Shown here in pieces: positions 26,921 to 36,985 of a stretch of DNA of 64,000 bases (position 1 is its first letter; each line of letters starts with the position of its first letter). The translations under genes and the position numbers were made by a program. Location: positions 992,001-1,056,000 of the forward strand of contig JACKBL010000002.1 in NCBI GenBank assembly GCA_020634515.1, in the 5' to 3' direction. The stretch comes from Ardenticatenales bacterium (lineage in GTDB: Bacteria > Chloroflexota > Anaerolineae > Promineifilales > Promineifilaceae). The notes beneath the pieces are model-generated. The model was not told the origin of the DNA and searched no databases. It was given only the letters and a program-made list of their open reading frames with translations.

Positions 26921-27925
26921 TCAGTTATGGGGGCCGAAGTAGTCGTCGTAGGGGAAATCAGAACCGAGGCGACGGAGTTCTTGCCGGCAGTATTCGTCAA
27001 TCTTTGCCTGATCCGCCAGGGTTAGCAGTTCTCCTGAATCTCCCGCCTTACCTTTGCGCATCATGCTGCCGTTTGGATCTGACCACGGGCTGCCCTCGCC
27101 GGGATAGAACTTGTGGTCAATGGACTTCATATATTGGAATGTGCTTTTGTGGACAACCGTGTCAAACTCTTCTGGCGTCAGGTCAACCCCCATCAACTCT
27201 GCCAGTGAGCGCACCGTTCCCGGCAAATCTTTTTTCATATCTTTGTAGAACAGCACGCGCGCATTGCTTTCGTTTCGCAATCTCCAGCAACTGGCAATGT
27301 GTGATGGCCAGGAGCCGAGTGGGAAATTGTTAGACAAAAACAGATCGAGCCACGTTTTCGGACTGGGCATGAGCATGCCAAACATGACGGAACGGATGAA
27401 GAAGTAGCTGGAAACGAAAGCATCCTTCGGGTCGCGGATCACGAAGACGTATTTGGCGTGGTCATTGTAGGGGACGTACTCCATGTCCAGGTGGGTTTTA
27501 ATGACGCGCATCCCCGTGAGCGAGTTCTTCAGCGGCGCTTCATCCGTCAGTTTGATGGTGTAATCGGGGATGACTTCATCCGGCCACGGGATTACGTCAT
27601 GGATGTGGGCATACTCCCCCTGGCCACGCATGGCGATCTGGTGCGTAATTTGCATGGTCCAATTTGTGCCACTCTTGGAGAAAACACTGACGATGACATC
27701 ATGTTCCGTCGGGGTATAGCCGTTGAATGACCCTTTTGTATGGGCATGTTGTGGCATGTTGCGTGTCATGCGTTCAAAGACGCGGTGCCATTGTCCCGTC
27801 TGCTCTGCTACCCACATTGCGGGCTTTAGAGTCACGAGACTGATGCCCTGTATCATTCCTCGCTTCCATGGCGCCATATGTTGATTTCGATTGATAGACG
27901 CCGGATAGCTTATCGTTGCACTCAC
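26921..27925 (-). CDS. PAPS-dependent sulfotransferase
   Basis: 334 residues, GTG start at 27925 with AAGGAG 8 bases upstream. The 5'-phosphosulfate loop reads FSKSGTNWTMQI, close to the canonical YPKSGTTW, and the 3'-phosphate motif is VIRDPKDAFVSSYFF. Length and motifs fit cytosolic-type sulfotransferases (Sulfotransfer_1) that sulfate small alcohols, phenols or lipids. The acceptor is unknown. It stands alone; the 590-bp gap upstream (27926-28515) shows no gene, repeat or RNA that I can recognise apart from one TGCCGGCA near 28459. Confidence 0.88.
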   Translation of the reverse strand: MSATISYPASINRNQHMAPWKRGMIQGISLVTLKPAMWVAEQTGQWHRVFERMTRNMPQHAHTKGSFNGYTPTEHDVIVSVFSKSGTNWTMQITHQIAMRGQGEYAHIHDVIPWPDEVIPDYTIKLTDEAPLKNSLTGMRVIKTHLDMEYVPYNDHAKYVFVIRDPKDAFVSSYFFIRSVMFGMLMPSPKTWLDLFLSNNFPLGSWPSHIASCWRLRNESNARVLFYKDMKKDLPGTVRSLAELMGVDLTPEEFDTVVHKSTFQYMKSIDHKFYPGEGSPWSDPNGSMMRKGKAGDSGELLTLADQAKIDEYCRQELRRLGSDFPYDDYFGPHN

Positions 27926-28515
27926 AATTTACTCCTTATTTGATTGGCTACGCCACGGCGTCAGCCAAAGTCAGATGGCAGGACCCACGCACAAACGCGA
28001 GCCGCTCTTTCATGGCCCGGAGAAGAGTGCCAGGGGCAAATAAAAACGCACCACTGGGGGAGTGGTGTCCATCAAATGGGCAAAATTATGAGCAAGGGTG
28101 CATCCTTCCCAAGCTCAACCCGCTCTCACCGCCGTTAAATGCACATTTACGCAGGTACCGGTGTTTTGCAACGGTTATTCCTGACAATCATTCCGGGCTT
28201 TGTGGGGCCACTTCCGCCAGAACAACCAGTTAGGGAGGTCGTTTTGGGCAAAAGAATGGCGCGAGCCAGGACCAGTAACACGTTTTAACACAATCGATGT
28301 CGTTTTGGCAGATCATACGCGCGAGACGTATGGACGTACCAACACCTCCTTCCCCTGGCGTTATTTGTGCTTCTATTGTCCTCATTTCCGGGAGAGGTGC
28401 ATTCGATGGTGCGCCTTGAGGTGGGTGTGTTTGCCAGGACAAGGGTTATTGTAGGGTAGAATGCCGGCATTTTCAACGCCGCCGCCAGGAAGATAGTACC
28501 GGCTCCGGGCTGAAT

Positions 28516-31284
28516 CTACGGCGAATCGAACAAGACGACCAACTTCATGTCATCAACGTCCACGTCCGTGTAACTGCCGGCATTCCGCTTCATCTGTCCT
28601 TCCACGCGAATATAGGACGTATCCACGGGAATCGGGCGCTCACCGCCCGTCCACACATAATTCCCACCACCCGTGTCACGCACCCATCCCGTATCAAAAG
28701 ACGAGCCTAAGTCCGTGCCAAACACGTTGTAAAAGTGGATGAGAAACCGGTGATATTCGCTGTTTCCATCATGGAACCAGCCTTCAAAGTCGGCATGACC
28801 CAGGCCGGCGTCAATCCAGATGCGGTAAGCCTCAACGGAGATGTCCCGGTAGAACTTGACGGGCGGGTCCCCCTCGCTTTCGTCCCCCTGGGCTGTGCCA
28901 TGAATGGAGTAGATGCCCGAATGGACGAATTCGCCGGTCACGTCAATGGTCCCATTCAACACAACCCACCCCGACATATTCCCATTTTCAAACCCGCCGT
29001 TGTTCGTAAAGGGTCCCAGCAATTCCGTTGGTGACGGCGGCGGTGGAAGCGGTGTAGATGTCGGCGTTGGTGTCTGGGTGGGCGTTGCCGTGTTGGTAGG
29101 CGTTGCCGAAGGGGTAGGCGTGGCCGTGCTGGTTGCTGTGGGCGTCGCGCTTGGCGTGACGGTCGGCGTGACGGTTGGCGTGACGGTTGGCTGTGGTGAG
29201 GGGGTCCGCGAAGCCGTTGGCGTGGCATTTGGGGTTTGCGTGGCCGTGGGTAACAGTGTGGAGACGGGCGTTGGCGTGCCGGTGGCTGTCGGCTGCGTCG
29301 TGATCGTGGGTGGCACGATGGATGTCGCGGTTGGCGTGTAAGGGGTCGCCGTGGGCGTGGCCGTGCCTCCCGTTGAAAAGTGCCAGATAGGTCCTGTAGC
29401 CGTTTCGCCGTGTATGTCCTTCGTGACGATGCGCCAGTAGTAGATTGTGTTTTCCAGCAATGGGCCAGGATAGTAGCTGTCCAGCGGGGAGTCCGCGGAG
29501 ACGCGCACCAGGTTGTTTGCCGTGTAACCAAAGTAGACGTCGTAGGTGACCGGGTCGTTGTTTGGATCCCCACCGTCCCACTCCAGCAGGACGTCAATGG
29601 GCTGGTCAACTGACCCGTTGTAGGGTATCGGATTGTAGGCCATGAAGGGAGGTGGATCAGAAACGTTGTTGCTCAGGTGGAAAGCGATGGGGAGAAAGAT
29701 GTAGGCAGGTCCCTGGGATGCAATTTGGAGAGTGACCGGTTCGCCTCCTGCCGGCATCTCATTCCCAAACAAGCGCGCCGACCAAATGCCCGTTTCCGGG
29801 TATGAAAGCGTATAGATTTCATACGTAAGCCCCTTGACATGATAAACATCCGCGGCGGAGGTATTCGCTGCGATCTCACGGCCACTCGGACTGATTAGCG
29901 TCAGCGTCACGTCACTGCCTGGCCAGGAAGAGAAAAACGTCGCGGACGCCTGATCCGTGGCAATGTATGTGGAAGCCTGGTGTGTCTGACCTTGGTGCAG
30001 CGTAACCTGCTCTTCCGCGATGACGTTGCTTCTCGTTAACTGTTGCGACAGATCAAAATAGAGTTGTTTCAAGTCATTGGGATCAAACAGTTGGCTATAG
30101 GTTCCCCCTGTTTCATTCGCAATGACAGCTAACAAAGCGTCATCGGCGGCATCACTCAGGCCAATGGTATGAACCGGCCAACCCTGCGCCTGGTATTGTA
30201 GATAGCTTTGGGCCAGAAAAGGGTCTATGGCCGTATGCAGGCCATCGGTGAGAAAGATCGCCACTTTCTCGCGCTCACTGGTGTCAGCAAGAAGCTCCAT
30301 AAAGCCGGCGTTGAGTCCCACATTTAGGTCCGTGCTGCCCCAATCACCGATCTGGTCTACCGCCGCCTTGAGGGTGATTTTGTCTGCTTCCGATTCAATG
30401 AGCAATAAGGCTTGCAGGACGTAAGCCTGCGTGTCAAAAGCGACAACGGCGATCTTGTCACCGACTTGAGCCGTATCAATGAACACTTTGGCCGCTTCGC
30501 GGCGCATTCCCGTGGGATCATTGATGCTCATACTCCCGGTCGCGTCGATGATCAAGGCCACGCTCAGATTGCTACCGTTGCCGCTATGCCTGTTGTTGTT
30601 GATGAAGGCGGACGGGTTCAAATAGCCGACCTCTCCCGGATGAACATCATTGGTATAACCAGGTCCCGGGATGTGCGAACCAGGTGGGTCCTGGCATAGA
30701 TTGCTTCCGTCGAAAAACGAGCGCATCTCCCAGTGTAAGTGAGAATTCCACTCGTCGCCGGGATAGGCCATGACGGATCCAATAGCCGTGCCTTTCGTCA
30801 CCTCCTGGTCTTGTTGGACGAGTACTGTCGCCAAATGTGCATACTGTGAATAGACTACTCTATCGTCCGGCAAAGGATGCTTGATGACGACAACGCCTCC
30901 GGGATAGTTCGCGTTCGGATTGACGAATCTGACCTTCCCGTCGGCTACCGCGTGTACGCTCTCGCCAATGATGCCCTTGGTGTCCCCCAATTTGAACCAG
31001 TCCTCGGCGGCGTGCCACAGTTCGTTAATCGTATGTCCCGGATAGCAACTGCTGGGATTGGTCAGGGCTGGATTGTGCATGTCATAGCCATTCCCCCCGC
31101 CGTCCCAGATGCTGAAGCCGTAACCGGTTCCATCCGGGCCGCCCAGAGGAAAATCGAACGAGTCGGCTAACACCGTGGTTGCCTCTTCGTCGGCCTGGCT
31201 ATTGGTAATGAACAGGGTAATGCTGCCCATGATGAGGAGGGTGATGAAGAGGGCTATCAATCCATAACGTCGCATCTTAGACAT
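28516..31284 (-). CDS. Secreted M23 peptidase-like + von Willebrand A protein with Pro/Thr linker
   Basis: 922 residues from ATG 31284 (GGGGAA upstream). N-terminal membrane/signal segment YGLIALFITLLIMG. Residues ~60-210 form an M23 (LytM-like) domain with HAAED (HxxxD), YAHL and HLHWE (HxH), so the zinc site is intact. A VWA domain follows at ~235-410 with MIDAS DATGSMS. A beta-sandwich and Fn3-like segment precede a stretch of about 110 residues of TPT/ATP/TPS repeats, then a ~170-residue C-terminal carbohydrate-binding-like domain (FTNNGGFENGNMSGW). Probably attached to or outside the envelope. The combination of wall peptidase and VWA is unusual. Confidence 0.82.
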   Translation of the reverse strand: MSKMRRYGLIALFITLLIMGSITLFITNSQADEEATTVLADSFDFPLGGPDGTGYGFSIWDGGGNGYDMHNPALTNPSSCYPGHTINELWHAAEDWFKLGDTKGIIGESVHAVADGKVRFVNPNANYPGGVVVIKHPLPDDRVVYSQYAHLATVLVQQDQEVTKGTAIGSVMAYPGDEWNSHLHWEMRSFFDGSNLCQDPPGSHIPGPGYTNDVHPGEVGYLNPSAFINNNRHSGNGSNLSVALIIDATGSMSINDPTGMRREAAKVFIDTAQVGDKIAVVAFDTQAYVLQALLLIESEADKITLKAAVDQIGDWGSTDLNVGLNAGFMELLADTSEREKVAIFLTDGLHTAIDPFLAQSYLQYQAQGWPVHTIGLSDAADDALLAVIANETGGTYSQLFDPNDLKQLYFDLSQQLTRSNVIAEEQVTLHQGQTHQASTYIATDQASATFFSSWPGSDVTLTLISPSGREIAANTSAADVYHVKGLTYEIYTLSYPETGIWSARLFGNEMPAGGEPVTLQIASQGPAYIFLPIAFHLSNNVSDPPPFMAYNPIPYNGSVDQPIDVLLEWDGGDPNNDPVTYDVYFGYTANNLVRVSADSPLDSYYPGPLLENTIYYWRIVTKDIHGETATGPIWHFSTGGTATPTATPYTPTATSIVPPTITTQPTATGTPTPVSTLLPTATQTPNATPTASRTPSPQPTVTPTVTPTVTPSATPTATSTATPTPSATPTNTATPTQTPTPTSTPLPPPPSPTELLGPFTNNGGFENGNMSGWVVLNGTIDVTGEFVHSGIYSIHGTAQGDESEGDPPVKFYRDISVEAYRIWIDAGLGHADFEGWFHDGNSEYHRFLIHFYNVFGTDLGSSFDTGWVRDTGGGNYVWTGGERPIPVDTSYIRVEGQMKRNAGSYTDVDVDDMKLVVLFDSP

Positions 31285-31383
31285 TTCTGTTCCCCTTTTA
31301 CTGGCTGAACCGGCGTGACACACAGCTATATTTTGCTCTTATACATCTATACCTTTTTTGCGCGTTTGAACTCCCTTTTGCCC

Positions 31384-31430
31384 AAAAAAAGCGGGGTAAA
31401 GATCACCTGATCTTTACCCCGCCGCTTTTT
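31384..31430. terminator. Bidirectional rho-independent terminator
   Basis: Stem GCGGGGTAAAGATCA (31391-31405), loop CC, perfect complement (31408-31422), flanked by A7 on the left and T5 on the right. It lies downstream of ferritin (minus strand) and upstream of the M23-VWA gene, so it serves the former. Confidence 0.9.
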
Positions 31431-31460
31431 GCGCGAACTTGTGCAGCAGTGGCGTCGTCG

Positions 31461-31976
31461 TTAGGCGGCTGCCGTCCCGTCCGCCGGTTGGGTTGGCGTA
31501 AAACGGCGCACAAAATCCTCGACGAGGAGGAGGTTTGTGCCGGCATGTTTAATCGTCTGCAGAAGTTGTGTCATCGTCGCCACCTCTTCCACCTGCTCCG
31601 TCACGAACCATTGCAAGAAATTATTCGTCGTGTGGTCAGACTCCTTCGTCGCCAGCGTCACCAGACCGTTGATCTGGTCCGTCACCTTCAACTCCTGGCG
31701 TAAGGCAAAATCCACCGCATCCGCCGCGCCGGAAAACTCATTTCGCAGGTCGGGAATGCCGGGAATAATCGGCTTGGCCCCCGTCTCCAGCATAAAATGC
31801 ACGAACTTCATCGCGTGCATTCGCTCCTCATCCGACTGCCGGTAGAAGAAACCGGCCAGTTCGGGAAGTCCCTCTTCGTCAAAATAAACGGCGATGGCCG
31901 TATACTGTGCCGCCGCCGTGAATTCGCTCACGATTTGCGCATTCAGCGCGTTTACAACATTTGCTTTGATAATCAT
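31461..31976 (-). CDS. Ferritin
   Basis: 171 residues from ATG 31976 (AGGAGAG 4 bases upstream); the longer frame to 32024 is unlikely. Four-helix ferritin fold with the ferroxidase residues visible: Glu in QIVSEFTAAAQY, Glu and His in DEERMHAMKFVHF, later Glu in RQELKVTDQ and the TEQVEEVATM helix. No haem-binding Met is obvious, so non-haem ferritin is favoured. Stores iron oxidised in the cytoplasm. Single gene closed by a strong terminator. Confidence 0.93.
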   Translation of the reverse strand: MIIKANVVNALNAQIVSEFTAAAQYTAIAVYFDEEGLPELAGFFYRQSDEERMHAMKFVHFMLETGAKPIIPGIPDLRNEFSGAADAVDFALRQELKVTDQINGLVTLATKESDHTTNNFLQWFVTEQVEEVATMTQLLQTIKHAGTNLLLVEDFVRRFTPTQPADGTAAA

Positions 31977-32245
31977 GGTCTCTCCTATAAGGATACGGGT
32001 CACCAAGATCGGTTCATGCTGCAAGAATCAACCGATCCGGGAAGGGGAATTTAGTGTTAGACCGTCATGCAGTTGGCGCTTGTTCGTCGTTGCCACGCCG
32101 ATGCCGGCGTGCCTTGAGAATGAATCATCGTCGCGCAACTTTCCTATCATATCACGCATGGGTAAGAATCGCGTAAATCGGCGACCATTTTGCCGGCATT
32201 TTCCCCACCCACCCCGTTAATTGCGGAAATTGCCGGCATTTTTGT

Positions 32246-32274
32246 TTGAAAACCAGCCCAATCTCCGGTACACT
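32246..32274 (+). promoter_or_regulatory. Promoter for subtilase gene
   Basis: TTGAAA (32246-32251), 17-nt spacer, TACACT (32269-32274), about 125 bp upstream of the start. The gap 31977-32399 also carries two TGCCGGCA octamers (near 32190 and 32230) but no gene. Confidence 0.65.
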
Positions 32275-32399
32275 CTTATCTCCACCTGTTGGCAAAATCG
32301 TTCCCCTCCTGGTCCCGTCAGGCCAGGTTTATTATCAATCAGGATGGCGCGCCTGCTCGCGGTCGTTTCCTATCCATCCCCACAACAGGAGTAAGGCTG

Positions 32400-34073
32400 A
32401 TGTTCAAAACCCGAAACCGTTTCTTTTTGTTGCTCGTCTTGGCCCTGGTAGCCCTGGCTGCCGGCTACCAGACGACCCGCGCCGCGGCCACCGACAACGC
32501 CCAGGCGCCCTTGACCGGACTGGATGCCGCCGGCGTGCTGGCCGACCAGTATATTGTCGTCTTCCGCGACCAGGCCACGGCCGGCTCCATTTCCGCCGCC
32601 GTGTCTACCGCGGAGGCGCTCGGCGGGAAGGTGGATTTTGTTTACGGAACCGCGCTGCATGGTTTTGCCGGCACGCTTCCCCCCACCGCCCTCGCCACCA
32701 TCCGTAGTCTGCCCGAAGTCGCCTACGTCGAAGCCCAGCACCTCATGTTCGCCGACGTCACCTGGGGCCTCGACCGCATCGACCAGCGCAACCTGCCCCT
32801 AGACAACGTCTACAACGTCAGCGCCACCGGCGCGGGCATCCACGCCTACATCATCGACACCGGCATTCGCATCACCCACAACGAATTTGAAGGCCGCGCT
32901 TCCGTGGGCTTTGATGCCGTCGGGGACGGGCAGAACGGCAACGACTGCAACGGGCATGGCACGCACGTCTCCGGCACGGTCGGCGGCGCCACCTACGGCG
33001 TGGCCCCGGACGTGCAATTGTACGCCGTGCGCGTCCTCAACTGCGCCGGCTTTGGCTCCACGGCAGACGTGGTCGCCGGCGTCGATTGGGTCGCCGCCAA
33101 CCACAACAGCCCCGCTGTGGCGAACATGAGCCTGGGCGGTTCCGTTTCCGCCGCCACGGATACGGCGGTGCAGAATGCTATCGCCGCCGGCGTGAACTTT
33201 GCCCTCGCTGCCGGCAACAACAACGGCGACGCCTGCGACACATCCCCCGCCCGCGTGCCCGAAGCCATCACCGTCGGCGCGACGGACGACACCGACACCC
33301 GCGCTTCCTTCTCCAACTGGGGCACATGCCTGGACGTATTCGCCCCCGGCGTGAACATCACCTCCGCCTGGAACAGCAGTGACGCCGCCACCAACACCAT
33401 CAGCGGCACGTCCATGGCCTCACCGCACGTCGCCGGCGTCATCGCCCTGGCGCTGGAGCAATACCCCGGCGCAACCCCGGCGCAAATCGCCAACCTGATC
33501 AACGATACGGCCACCCGCGGCGTGGTCATTGACTCCGCCTGCTCCCTGAACCTGCTCATCTACGCCAAACTGACGCCCGATCCCAACCCCATTCCCGATC
33601 CCGAACCCTGCCCCAATCCGGGACAGTGCGCGGCGAACACGGTGCTGCGGGATGCCAGCCTCTTCGCCGGACTGGAGGCGATTTCCGTGGCGGATAGCAT
33701 TTATCACTTCCGCGACTATGCGCTGAGCACCAGCGACGTAGGCCGCGAATATCGCGCGCTCTACGAAGCGCACACCGACCGCATCAGCTACTTGCTGCTG
33801 CGCTCGCCGCATCTGCGGGCGATGGCCGGTGAATTGCTGGTGGCCGCCGCGCCTGGTCTGGACCAGATTGCCGGCACGCAAAACGACGCCGTACTCACGG
33901 CGCGGCAGGTCATGCAACTGCGCCTCTTCCTGGCGCAAGTGGTCCGCGCCGACCGCGCTATGGACGGCGGGGCATTGGCCGCTGCTATCGAACAACAGAT
34001 GGCCCGCCTGGATTGGAACGCCCTGGCCGGTCACACGTACGCCGACGCCTGGCAGCTCATGATTGCCAGATAG
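32400..34073 (+). CDS. Secreted subtilisin-like serine protease (S8)
   Basis: 557 residues from ATG 32400 (CAGGAG upstream); the open frame from 32289 adds 37 unlikely residues. Signal peptide ~1-28 (FFLLLVLALVALAAGYQ). An inhibitor I9 propeptide follows (DQYIVVFRDQA). Catalytic triad: Asp in YIIDTGIRITH, His in GHGTHVSGTVGG, Ser in SGTSMASPHVAGV. The catalytic domain ends near residue 385. A Pro/Asn-rich hinge leads to a ~150-residue helical C-terminal region of unknown function. Secreted proteinase K/thermitase type. Single gene with its own promoter and a terminator at 34100. Confidence 0.93.
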   Translation: MFKTRNRFFLLLVLALVALAAGYQTTRAAATDNAQAPLTGLDAAGVLADQYIVVFRDQATAGSISAAVSTAEALGGKVDFVYGTALHGFAGTLPPTALATIRSLPEVAYVEAQHLMFADVTWGLDRIDQRNLPLDNVYNVSATGAGIHAYIIDTGIRITHNEFEGRASVGFDAVGDGQNGNDCNGHGTHVSGTVGGATYGVAPDVQLYAVRVLNCAGFGSTADVVAGVDWVAANHNSPAVANMSLGGSVSAATDTAVQNAIAAGVNFALAAGNNNGDACDTSPARVPEAITVGATDDTDTRASFSNWGTCLDVFAPGVNITSAWNSSDAATNTISGTSMASPHVAGVIALALEQYPGATPAQIANLINDTATRGVVIDSACSLNLLIYAKLTPDPNPIPDPEPCPNPGQCAANTVLRDASLFAGLEAISVADSIYHFRDYALSTSDVGREYRALYEAHTDRISYLLLRSPHLRAMAGELLVAAAPGLDQIAGTQNDAVLTARQVMQLRLFLAQVVRADRAMDGGALAAAIEQQMARLDWNALAGHTYADAWQLMIAR

Positions 34074-34099
34074 CGCTCAATACGCTATCACAGCAGGAA

Positions 34100-34136
34100 A
34101 GCCCCAGGGGTTCGGCGGAATCCCTGGGGCTTTTTT
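34100..34136 (+). terminator. Rho-independent terminator after subtilase
   Basis: AGCCCCAGGG (34100-34109) pairs with CCCTGGGGCT (34122-34131), followed by a run of T. Confidence 0.9.
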
Positions 34137-34183
34137 GTTGTCGCCACCCCGACCCCCAACTACCAACTCGCCAACTTTCGCAA

Positions 34184-34212
34184 TTGACAGGCTTTTGCCC
34201 CTACCGTAAAAT
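34184..34212 (+). promoter_or_regulatory. Promoter of alaS
   Basis: TTGACA (34184-34189), exactly 17 nt, TAAAAT (34207-34212). The alaS ATG is 37 bases downstream with GAGG in between. Confidence 0.85.
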
Positions 34213-34248
34213 GCCATCCGTTATACAAACTATGATGCGAGGAACCAG

Positions 34249-36939
34249 ATGACTGTACCACGGACAAGCGCCGAAATACGCAAAGCTTTTCTTGATTTCT
34301 TTGAGGAGAACCGGCACACGATTGTGCCCAGCGCGCCGCTGCCGAATCGTGAAAATCCAACGTTGCTGTTTACGAATGCCGGCATGAACCAGTTCACCAA
34401 CGTCTTTCTTGGCAAAGAGAAACGTGACTACACCCGCGCCACCTCCTCCCAAAAATGTATGCGCATCCAGGGCAAGCAAAACGACCTGGAAAACGTTGGC
34501 CCCTCGCCGCGCCACCACACCATGTTCGAGATGCTCGGCAACTTCTCCTTTGGCGACTACTTCAAAGAACAGGCCATTGACTACGCCTGGCTCTTCCTCA
34601 CCGAAGTGCTGAAGCTGGACAAACAACGGCTGTGGGTCACCATCTACACCGACGACGACGAAGCCGAACAGTACTGGCGCAAACACACCGCCCCCGAACG
34701 CATCCTCCGCTTTGGCAAAAAAGACAACTTCTGGGAAATGGGCGAGACCGGCCCCTGCGGTCCCTGCTCCGAGATTCACTACTACCTCGGCCCCCTGGCC
34801 GAACAAACCGCCGCCGGCGTCAACGTAGATGACGCCTACCTCGAACTGTGGAACCTGGTTTTCATGCAGTTCGAGCGCGACGACGCCGGCGAACTGCACC
34901 CCCTGCCCCGCCCCTCCATTGACACCGGCATGGGGTTGGAGCGCATGGCGCAGGTGATGCAGGGGGTTGCCAGCAACTACGACACCGACGTTTTTCTGCC
35001 CGTCATGGACCGTCTGCAAGAACGACTGGGGCACACCGACGCGCAGCGGGCGGAGCAATACGTCGCCTACCGCGTCATCGCCGACCACGGACGCGCCGCC
35101 ACCTTTCTCATTGGCGATGGCGTCCTGCCCGGAAACGTGGGCGAGGGGTACGTCATCCGCATGATTATCCGCCGCGCCGCTCGCTTTGGCCGGAAACTCG
35201 GTTTTACGGAACCGTTCCTGGCGCATGTGGCGGCGGTGCTGGCGCAGACGATGGGCGAGGTTTACCCCGAATTGCGGCTGCGCCTGGACCATATCCAGCA
35301 CGCGCTGACGCAGGAGGAGGAGCGATTCAACCGCACGCTCGATTCCGCGCTGGCGCGCCTGGATAACTTGCTGGCGGCGTTGGCGCAGCAGGGCATGACG
35401 GAGATTGACGGCGAAACCGCTTTTACGCTCTATGCGACGTATGGCCTGCCGCTGGAGATCACGCGGGATGTGGCTCAGGAGCATGGCTTCACCGTGGATG
35501 AGGCGGCCTTTGACGATGCGCGCGCCGCACACGCGGCGGCCAGCGGCGCGGGGGCGTTTGGGCAGTACACGATGGGCGCGGATGTGTATGGAGATGTGTT
35601 GGTGCGGTTGGTGCAGTCGGGGCGAGTGCCGGCATCTGGCGTAGATTACGACCCCTACAGTGGCGCCGAAATGGAATCAGAAATCCTGGCGCTGCTGGTC
35701 GATGGCCGGCCCGTGTCCGTCGCCCAAACAGGCGCAAAACTGGAAATCGTCACCGCCGCCACTCCCTTCTACGTCGAATCCGGCGGCGAGGTCAGCGACA
35801 CCGGAACCATCCTCATCCCGGAAACGGGGGCCGAAATTCACATTCATGACACCCGACGACCCGTGCCCGGCCTCATCGTTCACGTCGGCGAAGTCGCGCG
35901 CGGACCTGTTCAGGAAGGGCAGGCCGTTCTCCTGGCCGTGGACGACGTCCGCCGCGCCGACATTCGCCGCAATCACACCGCCACCCACATCCTGCACCGC
36001 GAACTGCGGGCGCATCTGGGCACGCACGTGACGCAGGCCGGCTCGCTGGTGGCTCCCGACCGCCTGCGCTTCGACTTCACGCACACGCGCGCCATGAGCG
36101 CGGAGGAGAAAGCATCCATTGAACGGGCCATCAACGCCGCCATCTTGCAGGACATGCCCGTGAACATTCAGCATATGAAGCAGAAGGAGGCGATTTCCGC
36201 CGGCGCCATGGCTCTCTTTGGCGAGAAATACGGCGACATTGTGCGCACGATCCAGATTACGGAGGCAGACGATGGGCACAACCCGTACAGCTTTGAACTG
36301 TGTGGCGGCTTGCATGTGGGGCGCACGGGCGAGATCGGCCTATTCCATTTCACCAACGAGGAGGCCGTAGCCGCCGGCGTGCGCCGCGTGGAGGCCGTCA
36401 CCGGTGAAGGGGCGCAGTCGTTTGTGGCGGAGCGGCTGGGGATTTTGCGGCAGTTGGCGGAAACGTTGAACGCGCCGATTGCTGAAGCCATGCCCCGGCT
36501 GGAGGCGTTGCAGCGGGATTTTAGGGCGCTGCAAAAGGAGCATGAGGCGCTGCGCCGCCGTCTGTTGCTGGCGCGGTTTGACGACCTGGCGGCGCAGGCG
36601 CGGGATGTGCGCGGCGTGGCCGTGCTGGCGGCGGCGGTGGACGACGCGGACCAGGATGGTTTGCGCGAACTGGCGGACCGCCTGCGCGATGGCCGCAAGG
36701 CGGATGTGGTGGTGCTGGCCACGGTGCGGGATGAGCGCCCCGTTTTTGTGGCGATGGTGCGGAAGGAGATGCTGGGGCGTGGGCTTCATGCCGGCAATCT
36801 CGTGCGCGACGTCGCCAAAATCGTAGGCGGCGGTGGCGGCGGACGCCCGGACATGGCGCAGGCGGGCGGCAAGGATGCCGCCAAACTCCCCGCGGCGCTG
36901 GCCGCCGTGCCCGACCTCGTCGCCCGCAGCCTCAAGTGA
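34249..36939 (+). CDS. alaS: Alanyl-tRNA synthetase
   Basis: 896 residues, the usual bacterial AlaS length. Class II catalytic core at the N-terminus (LFTNAGMNQF, RHHTMFEMLGNFSFGDY, WEMGETGPCGPCSE, DTGMGLERM). Editing domain with the zinc/catalytic motif HTATHILH and CGGLHVGRTG around residues 580 and 685. C-Ala domain at the end with the Gly-rich VGGGGGGRPDMAQAGG motif. GAGG lies 8 bases before ATG. Third-position base preference flips between C and G several times along the gene, at or near TGCCGGCA sites (34376, 35629, 36790). Confidence 0.98.
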   Translation: MTVPRTSAEIRKAFLDFFEENRHTIVPSAPLPNRENPTLLFTNAGMNQFTNVFLGKEKRDYTRATSSQKCMRIQGKQNDLENVGPSPRHHTMFEMLGNFSFGDYFKEQAIDYAWLFLTEVLKLDKQRLWVTIYTDDDEAEQYWRKHTAPERILRFGKKDNFWEMGETGPCGPCSEIHYYLGPLAEQTAAGVNVDDAYLELWNLVFMQFERDDAGELHPLPRPSIDTGMGLERMAQVMQGVASNYDTDVFLPVMDRLQERLGHTDAQRAEQYVAYRVIADHGRAATFLIGDGVLPGNVGEGYVIRMIIRRAARFGRKLGFTEPFLAHVAAVLAQTMGEVYPELRLRLDHIQHALTQEEERFNRTLDSALARLDNLLAALAQQGMTEIDGETAFTLYATYGLPLEITRDVAQEHGFTVDEAAFDDARAAHAAASGAGAFGQYTMGADVYGDVLVRLVQSGRVPASGVDYDPYSGAEMESEILALLVDGRPVSVAQTGAKLEIVTAATPFYVESGGEVSDTGTILIPETGAEIHIHDTRRPVPGLIVHVGEVARGPVQEGQAVLLAVDDVRRADIRRNHTATHILHRELRAHLGTHVTQAGSLVAPDRLRFDFTHTRAMSAEEKASIERAINAAILQDMPVNIQHMKQKEAISAGAMALFGEKYGDIVRTIQITEADDGHNPYSFELCGGLHVGRTGEIGLFHFTNEEAVAAGVRRVEAVTGEGAQSFVAERLGILRQLAETLNAPIAEAMPRLEALQRDFRALQKEHEALRRRLLLARFDDLAAQARDVRGVAVLAAAVDDADQDGLRELADRLRDGRKADVVVLATVRDERPVFVAMVRKEMLGRGLHAGNLVRDVAKIVGGGGGGRPDMAQAGGKDAAKLPAALAAVPDLVARSLK

Positions 36940-36985
36940 CGTGCGGCCTTCCATAGAACCGTTTGTTGTTTGACTGACCGCGACT

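Noticed and set aside
27926..28515. Small ORFs in the gap upstream of the sulfotransferase gene
   Set aside because: None has a start with Shine-Dalgarno or recognisable motifs.
28990..29370. Short-period repeats that could look like a CRISPR or satellite
   Set aside because: They encode the Thr/Pro linker of the M23-VWA protein in frame; no regular repeat-spacer structure.
34201..35532. 443-residue minus-strand ORF over alaS
   Set aside because: Antisense of catalytic-domain codons of alaS; no independent motifs.
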